From Methylacidiphilaceae bacterium (lineage in GTDB: Bacteria; Verrucomicrobiota; Verrucomicrobiia; Methylacidiphilales; Methylacidiphilaceae), in assembly GCA_028687155.1 (NCBI GenBank), contig JAQUAR010000033.1, forward strand, positions 1 through 9,627: a stretch of 9,627 nucleotides of DNA, in the 5' to 3' direction. Below, piece after piece: positions 1 to 6,094 of this stretch (positions are counted from its first letter, which is position 1; every line of letters starts with the position of its first letter). The position numbers and the translations under genes were made by a program. A model generated the notes under the pieces. The model ran no database searches. It was not told the origin of the DNA and saw nothing but the letters and a program-made list of their open reading frames with translations.

Positions 1-1121
1 GAATCCGTAATGCGTCCCTCGAGAAGCGAGATCTGATTGCGGATTTCCGTCACTTTTGGCGCTACCTGCTCCTGGAACTCTTCGGTCTTCTTTTTGAGCG
101 CCTGCTGCTTCTGCTCGTACATGCTTTGAAATTGGTGCCAGACTTTCAGTCCTTCCTCCGCCCACTTCCGCTCCTCCGTCACGTTGACGGAGGGAGGGGC
201 GGAATAGAGCGAGAGCTCGTAGGCGTTGGCCCATGCTTCCGGCGCGTGGACGGAAACGTCTTTCTCGGTGATCGGCAGTCCAATCTGCTTGCTCCGCTCC
301 TGGAAGTTGGCTGCGATGTGCGCGACCATCGCATCATACTCCCGTTCTAAGGCGGCTCCCTCGGTCGCCCACAACTCCCTTCCCTTCTCTTGGGCTTCCT
401 TCCCCGTGCTCTTTAGTTCCTCCTCCGCAGTGTGGAGCTGCTCTTTGAGCAGGCGGATTCGTTCTTGTTGGGCAACTAGGTCAGAGCGCACGCGCTGGAG
501 GTTGTTTTCGCTGCTTTGGACTGTCTGTCGGTAGGGCTCCACCGAGCTTCCGCAATCCCGTCGCAAGGCGCGGACATCTCCCGAAAAGTCGTAGACCACA
601 TACGCGTTTGCCGGCATGGGAAGCTTGCCGGGAAAAATCTGTCCTTCCACCTCGGTTTCGCGCAGCGAGTAATAGGTTCCAAACCCCATGGCAGCCACAG
701 AGCTGTAGAAGAGCAAGCGCGCGGAAAGGGCCAGCCATGCACCACGCCGAATCCCGGTCTTTGTCGTCTTTTCCTCGCCGAGCACCTGTGCGCGAAACTC
801 TTCGTCGGAAACCGCGGTCGATTGCTGGGCGGTTGCTGTTTTCGGTTCCCAGGCACCAGGAGAGGGGAGCGGGTCGGAATTCGCAGGGCCGGCCTTGCTG
901 CCCTCGGTGTCGGGAGGAGGAGTCTCCCTTTTTGTTTCGGCTTCTTCGGCTATCGACTCGGACAGGGAGCGGGGAGGACGATGAGTTCCTCGTCCAGCGG
1001 CCATCCAGGGCGGTGCTGTGCTTCTGGGTCCGCGGCGGGGGGCGAGGGGAGGCCGGTTGTCGTGGGAGGCGGATTCTTCCGAACCGAAAGGAGGGTCCCC
1101 CTCGCCGGATCGAGTACTCAT
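1..1121 (-). CDS. Unrecognised Pro-rich, single-pass membrane, coiled-coil protein (C-terminus outside window)
   Basis: I do not recognise this family. The frame is open for 373 codons from an ATG at 1121 and runs off the window edge. Residues 1-125 are low-complexity and rich in Pro, Ser, Gly, Glu and Arg, so probably disordered. Residues about 128-150 form one hydrophobic segment (LALSARLLFYSSVAAMGFG) preceded by basic residues (KTGIRR), consistent with a membrane anchor whose N-terminus faces the cytoplasm. Residues about 195-260 and 318-373 are rich in Glu, Lys, Gln and Leu and look like coiled coil. The start overlaps the stop of the upstream chorismate mutase gene as ATGA (1118-1121), which supports both the start choice and translational coupling. 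An extracytoplasmic coiled-coil domain on a single anchor suggests a structural or scaffold role, but that is inference. No catalytic motif is visible. The reading frame is well supported; the function is unknown. Confidence 0.75.
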   Translation of the reverse strand, partial: MSTRSGEGDPPFGSEESASHDNRPPLAPRRGPRSTAPPWMAAGRGTHRPPRSLSESIAEEAETKRETPPPDTEGSKAGPANSDPLPSPGAWEPKTATAQQSTAVSDEEFRAQVLGEEKTTKTGIRRGAWLALSARLLFYSSVAAMGFGTYYSLRETEVEGQIFPGKLPMPANAYVVYDFSGDVRALRRDCGSSVEPYRQTVQSSENNLQRVRSDLVAQQERIRLLKEQLHTAEEELKSTGKEAQEKGRELWATEGAALEREYDAMVAHIAANFQERSKQIGLPITEKDVSVHAPEAWANAYELSLYSAPPSVNVTEERKWAEEGLKVWHQFQSMYEQKQQALKKKTEEFQEQVAPKVTEIRNQISLLEGRITD

Positions 1122-2017
1122 AAGCGGGTGCCTAACGACACAGGGTAAGTCCCTAGGAGTGCGATCCAAGCGGAATCTCCATAGATCTCGCGGCAGCCCT
1201 CCTGCAGTATCTCGACAGGAGGCGGTTCGAACACTTCCCAGAGGCGAACGCGCGCGTCCCCCTCCGGCGGCTCATCGCCCCCGGCGCAGGGATTCGTTTG
1301 GGCCCAGCAGCCGCCGAAGCGGTGCTGCCATCGATCCGTTGCCTCCCGCGAGCAGCCGGAGAGGAGAAAGACGGCCTTTTGGGTTAGGGAACCCGCTTGC
1401 GGTCGGATCGGCTCCGTTCCCACCCGGATGAAATAGAAACGGGAGCACCGACCCATCCGGTGGTTTGCGAGCAGATGGGGCAGATCGCTTTCGCCGCAGA
1501 CCGTCACGGGCAAACGGGTATCAGGCTTGCCCGTGAACCAGTGAGACAAATCGAGCAGCCGTCGCGTGGGGAGGACAAGAATATCGATGGATTCCTCAAC
1601 CAGCAGCCGCCTGCCCTCCTCTGCGGAACGGATCATGCGATACCCGTCCGAGGAGCCGAAACGGAGATGGGCGACGAGCAGACCGGCGGCTCCTCCGCAA
1701 CAGCCGATCCGGAGGACGCCCTGCTGGGCACGTGAGAGGGAAAAGATCTCCTGGAAGATTGCTCGAATCCCTACAGGAGAGAGAGCGCCGGCATCCTGCT
1801 TGACCAGATCTTGGATCACGGCTTCTTCGCGGTTGGGGTCGAAAATGAGTTGGGACTCTCGGCGTTTTCGCTCTCCGATCCGTTTCGCCACCTCCATCCT
1901 CTGGTTGAGGAGCGCGAGAATCTGGCGATCCATCTCGTCGAGCCTTCGACGCAGCCGATCAATCTCCCCAAGGGAGGTGGCGTCTGAATCCATGGGATCG
2001 TTCTCGATCTGATCCAA
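1118..2017 (-). CDS. aroQ: AroQ-type chorismate mutase fused to a degenerate prephenate dehydratase/ACT-like region
   Basis: Chorismate mutase converts chorismate to prephenate, the branch step to Phe and Tyr. Residues 17-101 match the all-helical AroQ domain of P-proteins. By alignment from memory to E. coli PheA, the active-site positions are kept: Arg23, Arg40, Lys51, Asp60, Arg63, Glu64 and Gln98/99. Residues 102-299 resemble a shortened prephenate dehydratase plus ACT region. VTVCGESDLP (171-180) resembles the CGE-LP stretch, SRF (192-194) falls where TRF is expected, and LLGTYP (287-292) matches the usual C-terminal end. The N-terminal GPEGT signature is absent (GCCGGAAG instead), and most of the segment between the CGE-LP and TRF regions is missing. 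I infer an active mutase with a non-catalytic, perhaps regulatory, tail. The start is uncertain: TTG at 2017 or ATG at 1993 (291 residues), neither with a strong ribosome site. The 3' end overlaps the next gene as ATGA. Confidence 0.8.
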   Translation of the reverse strand: MDQIENDPMDSDATSLGEIDRLRRRLDEMDRQILALLNQRMEVAKRIGERKRRESQLIFDPNREEAVIQDLVKQDAGALSPVGIRAIFQEIFSLSRAQQGVLRIGCCGGAAGLLVAHLRFGSSDGYRMIRSAEEGRRLLVEESIDILVLPTRRLLDLSHWFTGKPDTRLPVTVCGESDLPHLLANHRMGRCSRFYFIRVGTEPIRPQAGSLTQKAVFLLSGCSREATDRWQHRFGGCWAQTNPCAGGDEPPEGDARVRLWEVFEPPPVEILQEGCREIYGDSAWIALLGTYPVSLGTRL

Positions 2018-2034
2018 TCAAGTGGCGGACCACG

Positions 2035-2115
2035 TTAAAGCTCGGCATAAAGCCCAGAAGATCTTCCGGTGAGGGCTCCCCGGCCGCCCGTTTCGGTTGC
2101 GTCCGGCGGCTCCAT
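2035..2115 (-). CDS. Possible 26-codon ORF between trpS and aroQ
   Basis: An ATG at 2115 follows a strong purine-rich ribosome site (AGGAGAGG, about 6 bases upstream on the minus strand) and opens 26 codons ending in TAA at 2035. It lies 38 bases after the trpS stop and 17 bases before the TTG candidate start of aroQ. The peptide (MEPPDATETGGRGALTGRSS, then GLYAEL) resembles nothing I know. It has no run of Phe, Tyr or Trp, so it does not look like an attenuation leader. It could be a translated small ORF that couples trpS to aroQ translation, or a remnant of a longer gene. Its only positive evidence is the ribosome site and position. Confidence 0.3.
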   Translation of the reverse strand: MEPPDATETGGRGALTGRSSGLYAEL

Positions 2116-2153
2116 GGCGATCCTCTCCTCACGGTCTTGGTTTCGGCGTTCGG

Positions 2154-3116
2154 CTAGAGCAGGCCAACCGCTCGCCGCGCCGATACCCATGTTGGAGCGG
2201 CCGCCGCACGAGCCGAGAGAGCGCCTTGCTCCAGAATCTCATCCACCACGTTCGGTTTTGCTTTCAGCTCCTCATACCGTTCGCGGAAGGGTGCCAAAAA
2301 ACGTTCGAGCTTGGCGAGAAGCTCCTTCTTGAGAGTCGCGTAACCGACTCCTCCTCGCCGCATGGAAGAGATAAATTCCTCGAGTTCCTGCGGCTCGCTG
2401 ACCAGTCGATAGAGAGAGACCAGCACCGAGCCGGCGACCGGCTTCGGCTCTCCGACGGGGGTGGAGTCGGTGCGAATGGCCATTACTCTCCTTCGGAATT
2501 CTTCGCGATCCCCGAAGAGTTCCAGCGTGTTCCCGTAGGACTTTGACATTTTTTGCCCGTCGATCCCTGGAATCGTTGCCACGCCTTCCTCAATGTCTTC
2601 CTTGGGAAGGACAAACACGGGTCCGAAGGCTTGATTAAACTTCACGGCCAGATCGCGGGCCACCTCCAGATGCTGCTTCTGGTCGATTCCAACGGGAACG
2701 ACGTCGGCTTGGTAGAGCAAGATGTCGGCAGCCATGAGGACCGGATAGGCAAAAAGGGCATGCGTCGGAGCGATTCCCTTGGTCAGCTTATCCTTGTAGC
2801 TATGGCATCTTTCCAGGAGACCGACCGGAGTCACCGTGGAAAGGAGCCACGTGAGCTCCATGACTTCCGGCACGGCACTCTGTCGGAAGAAGACTGTCCG
2901 CTTGGGATCGAGCCCGCAGGCGAGGAAGGCAAGCGCCGCTTCCTGGATGTTCCGGCGCAAGGCCTCCGGGTCGCCCACGGTGGTCAGGGCATGGAAATCG
3001 GCGATGAAGAAGAAGGCTTCTCCTTTTTCCTGCCACCGGATTCCCCGTTGCATCATGCCGAAGAAGTTCCCCAGATGAAGATACCCGCTGGGTTGAATGC
3101 CAGACAAGATGCGCAT
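2154..3116 (-). CDS. trpS: Tryptophanyl-tRNA synthetase
   Basis: Class I aminoacyl-tRNA synthetase that activates tryptophan with ATP and charges tRNA-Trp in the cytoplasm. The 320-residue product is close to the normal bacterial length of about 330. The N-terminus SGIQPSGYLHLGN (residues 5-17) carries the HIGH-type motif (HLGN, 14-17). FRQSAVPE (77-84) and the VPVGIDQKQHLEVARD segment (140-155) are typical of TrpRS substrate-binding regions. KMSKS (189-193) is the second class I signature. The C-terminal helices (about 240-300) are the anticodon-binding part. The ATG at 3116 is preceded by GAGGA with a 9-base spacing (3126-3130), which supports this start. It lies 101 bases downstream of the NYN-domain gene stop, and that gap holds a potential RNA structure. 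All expected motifs are present, so I regard it as functional. Confidence 0.97.
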   Translation of the reverse strand: MRILSGIQPSGYLHLGNFFGMMQRGIRWQEKGEAFFFIADFHALTTVGDPEALRRNIQEAALAFLACGLDPKRTVFFRQSAVPEVMELTWLLSTVTPVGLLERCHSYKDKLTKGIAPTHALFAYPVLMAADILLYQADVVPVGIDQKQHLEVARDLAVKFNQAFGPVFVLPKEDIEEGVATIPGIDGQKMSKSYGNTLELFGDREEFRRRVMAIRTDSTPVGEPKPVAGSVLVSLYRLVSEPQELEEFISSMRRGGVGYATLKKELLAKLERFLAPFRERYEELKAKPNVVDEILEQGALSARAAAAPTWVSARRAVGLL

Positions 3117-3148
3117 GAGTAACGGTCCTCAATGTTGTCGGAAGGGAG

Positions 3149-3200
3149 GTCTGCGGAGTCGAGGATCCGTGATCCGCCCACTCGCGGGGGAAACGCAGAC
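3149..3200 (-). promoter_or_regulatory. Possible structured RNA leader in the yacP-trpS gap
   Basis: A perfect 7-bp inverted repeat (GTCTGCG at 3149-3155, CGCAGAC at 3194-3200) could close a stem-loop. Inside it, GGATC (3163-3167) and GATCC (3171-3175) can form a 5-bp stem with a 3-base loop. The structure would sit 33 bases before the trpS start. No T-tract follows it, so it is not a standard intrinsic terminator. I see no T-box sequence. It may be a processing or regulatory hairpin, or chance in GC-rich DNA. Confidence 0.3.
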
Positions 3201-3217
3201 TCGTCGCGAAGGCGCGT

Positions 3218-3703
3218 TCACCATCGAGCCCTTCGGTGAACCCGAGTCAAGCTTTCTCCAAGATTGCCTTGTAGCTGAGCCAACTCGGAGGCGAGCCATT
3301 CGGGCGAGGAGCACCAGGCGCCCATCGCTTCGATGGAGCGCCTCTCCGCCTGATCTGCGGTAACCGCCGTCACCCGCTCTCGATCCGCCCGCTGGGCAAT
3401 CAAGGCTTCGATGATCGAGTCTGCCGTGCAGTCGGGGGGGGAATAGGCGATGACCATCTCGCCGGAGGAAGATTCGATTCGATCCCTCCGGGAACCGAAA
3501 CGTCCGTCGAAAACGACGATCACCGACCAGGCTCCCGTGTCGTGCATCTGCTGGAGCCGTCCGGTAAGAAGCTCGCGAGCCTGCCTGGGTGCGCGCGCGT
3601 GAAGCTCCCGCAACTCCTTCCATGCGAAAATTACGCTGTGACCATCGACAACCAGCGCCGGGGCGGTGGAACGCTCCCGGGCGATAGTGGCCTTGGTCTT
3701 CAT
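3218..3703 (-). CDS. YacP-like NYN-domain protein (putative ribonuclease)
   Basis: The NYN/YacP fold belongs to the PIN-like nuclease group. B. subtilis YacP (Rae1) is a ribosome-associated mRNA endonuclease, so an RNA-cleaving role in the cytoplasm is plausible here. The 161-residue product has the family order of acidic motifs: ALVVDGHSVIFAW (residues 16-28, Asp20), a hydrophobic strand VIVVFDGRFG (61-70, Asp66), IAYSPPDCTADSIIEALI (85-102, Asp95) and VTAVTADQAERRSIEAMGAW (111-130, Asp117). These acidic residues would form the metal site. The usual YN of the first motif is HS here (DGHSVI rather than DGYNVI). The ATG at 3703 lies one base after the stop of the 35-residue gene upstream, so the two are probably translated together. 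The C-terminus after residue 145 is basic and ends with RRARW. The family call is solid; the substrate is unknown. Confidence 0.87.
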   Translation of the reverse strand: MKTKATIARERSTAPALVVDGHSVIFAWKELRELHARAPRQARELLTGRLQQMHDTGAWSVIVVFDGRFGSRRDRIESSSGEMVIAYSPPDCTADSIIEALIAQRADRERVTAVTADQAERRSIEAMGAWCSSPEWLASELAQLQGNLGESLTRVHRRARW

Positions 3704-3704
3704 C

Positions 3705-3812
3705 TCATTTTTTCCCCGGCGCAGCCTGGGTGATCGCAGATTTCTCTCGTTTCCGGTTGAGATAAGCCTTGCGGCGTTTCCGCTTTTCGAACTTGTTCCA
3801 CTGTTTGCTCAC
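3705..3812 (-). CDS. Tiny highly basic protein upstream of the NYN gene (35 aa, GTG start)
   Basis: A GTG at 3812 opens 35 codons ending in TGA at 3705, one base before the ATG of the NYN-domain gene. The product begins MSKQWNKFEKRKRRKAYLNR and ends in KREKSAITQAAPGKK. About 40 percent of residues are Lys or Arg, including one aromatic-flanked KRKRRK cluster. This suggests RNA or ribosome contact, but no domain is recognisable. I have a vague memory of similar short KQWNK proteins in Verrucomicrobiota, which I cannot verify. There is no Shine-Dalgarno sequence before the GTG and no ATG alternative in frame. A TTGACA box 35 bases upstream raises the possibility of a leaderless or nearly leaderless message. 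Tight spacing to the NYN gene and the non-random composition support it as a real gene. Confidence 0.6.
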   Translation of the reverse strand: MSKQWNKFEKRKRRKAYLNRKREKSAITQAAPGKK

Positions 3813-3822
3813 GATTAAGTGT

Positions 3823-3852
3823 TAGTGGGCTCGACCCCAGCCATTCTGTCAA
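3823..3852 (-). promoter_or_regulatory. Candidate sigma-70 type promoter for the minus-strand operon
   Basis: On the minus strand a perfect TTGACA -35 box is present (plus-strand TGTCAA at 3847-3852). No good -10 box sits 17 bases downstream; the best A/T-containing stretch (CCACTAACAC, around 3823-3832) is a weak match. The GTG of the 35-residue gene is at 3812, so a transcript from here would have almost no leader. The rest of the 181-base divergent spacer shows no clear promoter for htrA and no clear operator. Confidence 0.3.
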
Positions 3853-3993
3853 GGCTCAACTGCTTGGGAGAGTCCCGTTCCTGTGCGTTGCTGCAGAGTC
3901 CGACTGCTTTAACGCTTGAAAGGAGCGCAGGTTTCCGTTCAACTTCAGCGGATCAATCCGAAAATTGCTCAAAACCAACGCATCCATCCACGC

Positions 3994-5550
3994 ATGAAAT
4001 TCTTCTCGGTGGCGGGCACAAGCCTGGCCGTATTTGCCTATTGCCTGTTCTCCTTTCCGGTCCCCTCGTCTGCGACCGTCCAGTCGCTCTCTTTAGTAGG
4101 CCCATCCAAACAGGCCAAAGAGACGTCATTCTCGATCCAAGTCGACGACTCGGCACTTCCCCGAGAGGGAGCAGGCCTTCTGACCAGCTTCGCGCCGATC
4201 GTAAAAAAAGTGGTCCCAAGTGTCGTGCAGATCACGACCACCCAGCGGGTGAAGGCTCCGGAAGGCTGGCCTTTCCCTTTTCCTCCCTTCTTTAACGAGC
4301 CCCCGTTGCGCCGCTTTTTCGGACCACCGGAAGGAGAAGATCAAGGAGGAAGGCGGCAGCCTCCCTCGCCGCAACCGCGCTCCCGCCGTCAGAGCGGGCT
4401 TGGCTCCGGGGTGATCGTTTCTCCCGACGGCTACATTCTGACGAACAACCATGTCGTGGAGGTGGCCGAAGAGATCAAGGTCTTGGTAGGCGAAGCAAAG
4501 AAGGAGTATGCCGCCAAAGTGATCGGGAAAGATCCCTACAGCGACATTGCGCTCGTCAAGATCGAGGCAAAGGATCTGCCGGCGGCTGTGTTCGCGGATA
4601 GTGACAAGGTCGAAGTGGGCGATATCGTCCTGGCGGTGGGTAACCCCTTCGCCTTGAGTCAGACCGTCACGATGGGGATCGTGAGCGGTAAGGGACGGAA
4701 AGATGTCGGAATCGAAGAGTACGAGGATTTCATCCAAACCGATGCGGCGATCAACCCCGGAAATTCGGGAGGGGCCCTGGTCGATGTCGAGGGTCGACTG
4801 GTTGGGATCAATACGGCGATTGTGAGTCCCGGGCGTGTCGGCAATCTCGGCATCGGATTCGCCGTTCCTTCGAACATGGCCCGCTACGCCATGCAGGAGC
4901 TTGTGACCCACGGAAGGGTGATTCGCGGATTTCTTGGCGTAACGATTTCGGAAGTCACCCCGGAGCTGGCGCGAGCCTTCAATCTGCCCGAGCCGATTGG
5001 GGCTCTGGTCGAGCAGGTGACTCCGGGCGCGCCTGCTGCTCAGGCCGGCGTCAAGGACGGGGATGTGATCATCGGATACAACGGGCAGAAGGTGATCGAT
5101 CCCCGAGTCTTCCGCTTTGCGGTGTCGGAGACGCCTCCCGGCTCGAAGATCTCCTTAAAGATATGGCGCGATGGAAAGGAAATGACCGTACAAACCGTTC
5201 TGAAGGAACGGCCGAGCGAGCCGGTCGCGAACAGCGGCCTTCCCGGAAGCTCGGAGCAGGGGACGTTTCTTCCCGGAGTGGAGATTGCGGATCTCAACAG
5301 CGCGGCTCGGCAACAGTTGGAGGTTCCGGCCGAAGTCCAAGGGGTCTTAGTGACCAGCGTCGACCAAGAGGCACCGGCCGCGCGGCCCGGGCGGAACCAG
5401 CTACAACCGGGTGATGTCATTCTTCAGGTGAACCATCGCGCGGTGCACGGGGTCCGCGAGGCTCTGGAGGCGGTGAAATCAAGCCAGGGCGATCTGCTTC
5501 TGCAAGTCTGGTCGCATGGGATGACGCGGTTTGTCGTTGCGAAACGATAG
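3994..5550 (+). CDS. htrA: HtrA/Deg-family periplasmic serine protease with two PDZ domains
   Basis: An ATP-independent protease/chaperone that degrades or refolds damaged envelope proteins. I choose the ATG at 3994 (518 residues) because it places a Sec signal peptide at the N-terminus: MKFF, a hydrophobic core to about residue 23, and likely cleavage after SSA (25-27). The S1-type protease domain carries the triad His153 (TNNHVVE), Asp184 (SDIALVKI) and Ser258 (NPGNSGGALVD), so it should be active. A Pro/Phe/Arg-rich segment (about 90-135, PEGWPFPFPPFF onward) corresponds to the regulatory LA loop of DegP/DegQ. PDZ1 spans about 307-405 (RGFLGV, PAAQAGVKDGDVI) and a more divergent PDZ2 about 427-515 (LQPGDVILQVN). 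A TTG at 3916 would add 26 residues ahead of the signal peptide, which is unlikely. No good ribosome site precedes 3994. fabZ follows 34 bases later. Whether it is DegP-, DegQ- or DegS-like cannot be told here, although two PDZ domains argue against DegS. Confidence 0.95.
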   Translation: MKFFSVAGTSLAVFAYCLFSFPVPSSATVQSLSLVGPSKQAKETSFSIQVDDSALPREGAGLLTSFAPIVKKVVPSVVQITTTQRVKAPEGWPFPFPPFFNEPPLRRFFGPPEGEDQGGRRQPPSPQPRSRRQSGLGSGVIVSPDGYILTNNHVVEVAEEIKVLVGEAKKEYAAKVIGKDPYSDIALVKIEAKDLPAAVFADSDKVEVGDIVLAVGNPFALSQTVTMGIVSGKGRKDVGIEEYEDFIQTDAAINPGNSGGALVDVEGRLVGINTAIVSPGRVGNLGIGFAVPSNMARYAMQELVTHGRVIRGFLGVTISEVTPELARAFNLPEPIGALVEQVTPGAPAAQAGVKDGDVIIGYNGQKVIDPRVFRFAVSETPPGSKISLKIWRDGKEMTVQTVLKERPSEPVANSGLPGSSEQGTFLPGVEIADLNSAARQQLEVPAEVQGVLVTSVDQEAPAARPGRNQLQPGDVILQVNHRAVHGVREALEAVKSSQGDLLLQVWSHGMTRFVVAKR

Positions 5551-5584
5551 CGGCTCGCAAAGAGAGAGCGGGAAAAGACGGGGA

Positions 5585-6094
5585 ATGGGAGAAAGTGGTC
5601 TTGCGCAGGCGGCTTTGGCAAGCGAAGCCGCGACGAGGACTTTCTCCAGCGACCAGATCGAGAGGCTCCTCCCGCAAAAGCCGCCCTTCCTCTTTTTGGA
5701 CGAGGCCGTTGTCGAGGAGCGGGGCGTGCGGGCGAGCTATCTGCTCCGAGGAGAGGAAGACTTTTTTCGCGGTCACTTCCCGGGAAATCCGACCACTCCC
5801 GCCGCCATCGTCTTCGAAGCTCTAGGCCAGGCGGGCTGCCTTTGGCTTCGGGCCATCGGGGACCAGAAGGTTTCGGGGGAGATCCTCTTCGCTGCATCCG
5901 ATGGCGCCCGCTTCTTTCGAAAGACCTGCCCAGGAGATCGGCTTGCGCTGGAAGTCGTCGTGCTGCGGATCCTGGGACGAGTGGCAACGTTTTCGGGCAA
6001 AGTCTCCGTCCGCGGGGAAGCGGTCGCGCAGGTAAAGCGGCTCACGCTCGTCCTTCTTGAGGAGAACGGGGATGAGAAAAAGCTTGCCGGCTGA
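5585..6094 (+). CDS. fabZ: FabZ-family 3-hydroxyacyl-ACP dehydratase
   Basis: Hot-dog fold enzyme that removes water from 3-hydroxyacyl-ACP to give trans-2-enoyl-ACP in fatty acid elongation. The chosen ATG at 5585 gives 169 residues, slightly above the usual 140-155, with the extra mostly at the N-terminus. A TTG at 5531 would overlap htrA and add 18 unconserved residues. Family landmarks: IERLLPQKPPFLFLDE (25-40), GHFPGNP (63-69), FEALGQAG (77-84), and ARFFRKTCPGDRL (108-120). The catalytic pair is kept: His64 in GHFPG and Glu78, 14 residues apart as in known FabZ enzymes. Deviations are Gln31 where the LPH motif has His, and PAAIVFEA in place of PGVLILEA. The gene lies 34 bases after htrA and overlaps coaX by 23 bases. 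It may be the housekeeping dehydratase or a paralog; the motif changes leave that open. Confidence 0.87.
   Translation: MGESGLAQAALASEAATRTFSSDQIERLLPQKPPFLFLDEAVVEERGVRASYLLRGEEDFFRGHFPGNPTTPAAIVFEALGQAGCLWLRAIGDQKVSGEILFAASDGARFFRKTCPGDRLALEVVVLRILGRVATFSGKVSVRGEAVAQVKRLTLVLLEENGDEKKLAG

Noticed and set aside
516..1148. 210-codon plus-strand open frame opposite the coiled-coil gene
   Set aside because: The minus-strand frame is longer, has a membrane span and coiled coil, and shares an ATGA junction with aroQ; the plus frame has none of these.
2035..2115. Aromatic amino acid attenuation leader
   Set aside because: The peptide has a single Tyr and no Phe or Trp, and no terminator hairpin with a T-tract follows.
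3117..3217. T-box riboswitch before trpS
   Set aside because: I see no T-box sequence, and no terminator with a T-tract; only a short nested hairpin.
3129..3623. 164-codon minus-strand frame overlapping the NYN gene
   Set aside because: Out of frame with the NYN motifs and Arg-rich; a shadow.
4126..4911. 261-codon open frame antisense to htrA
   Set aside because: It lies wholly within the clear protease coding region and shows no domain.
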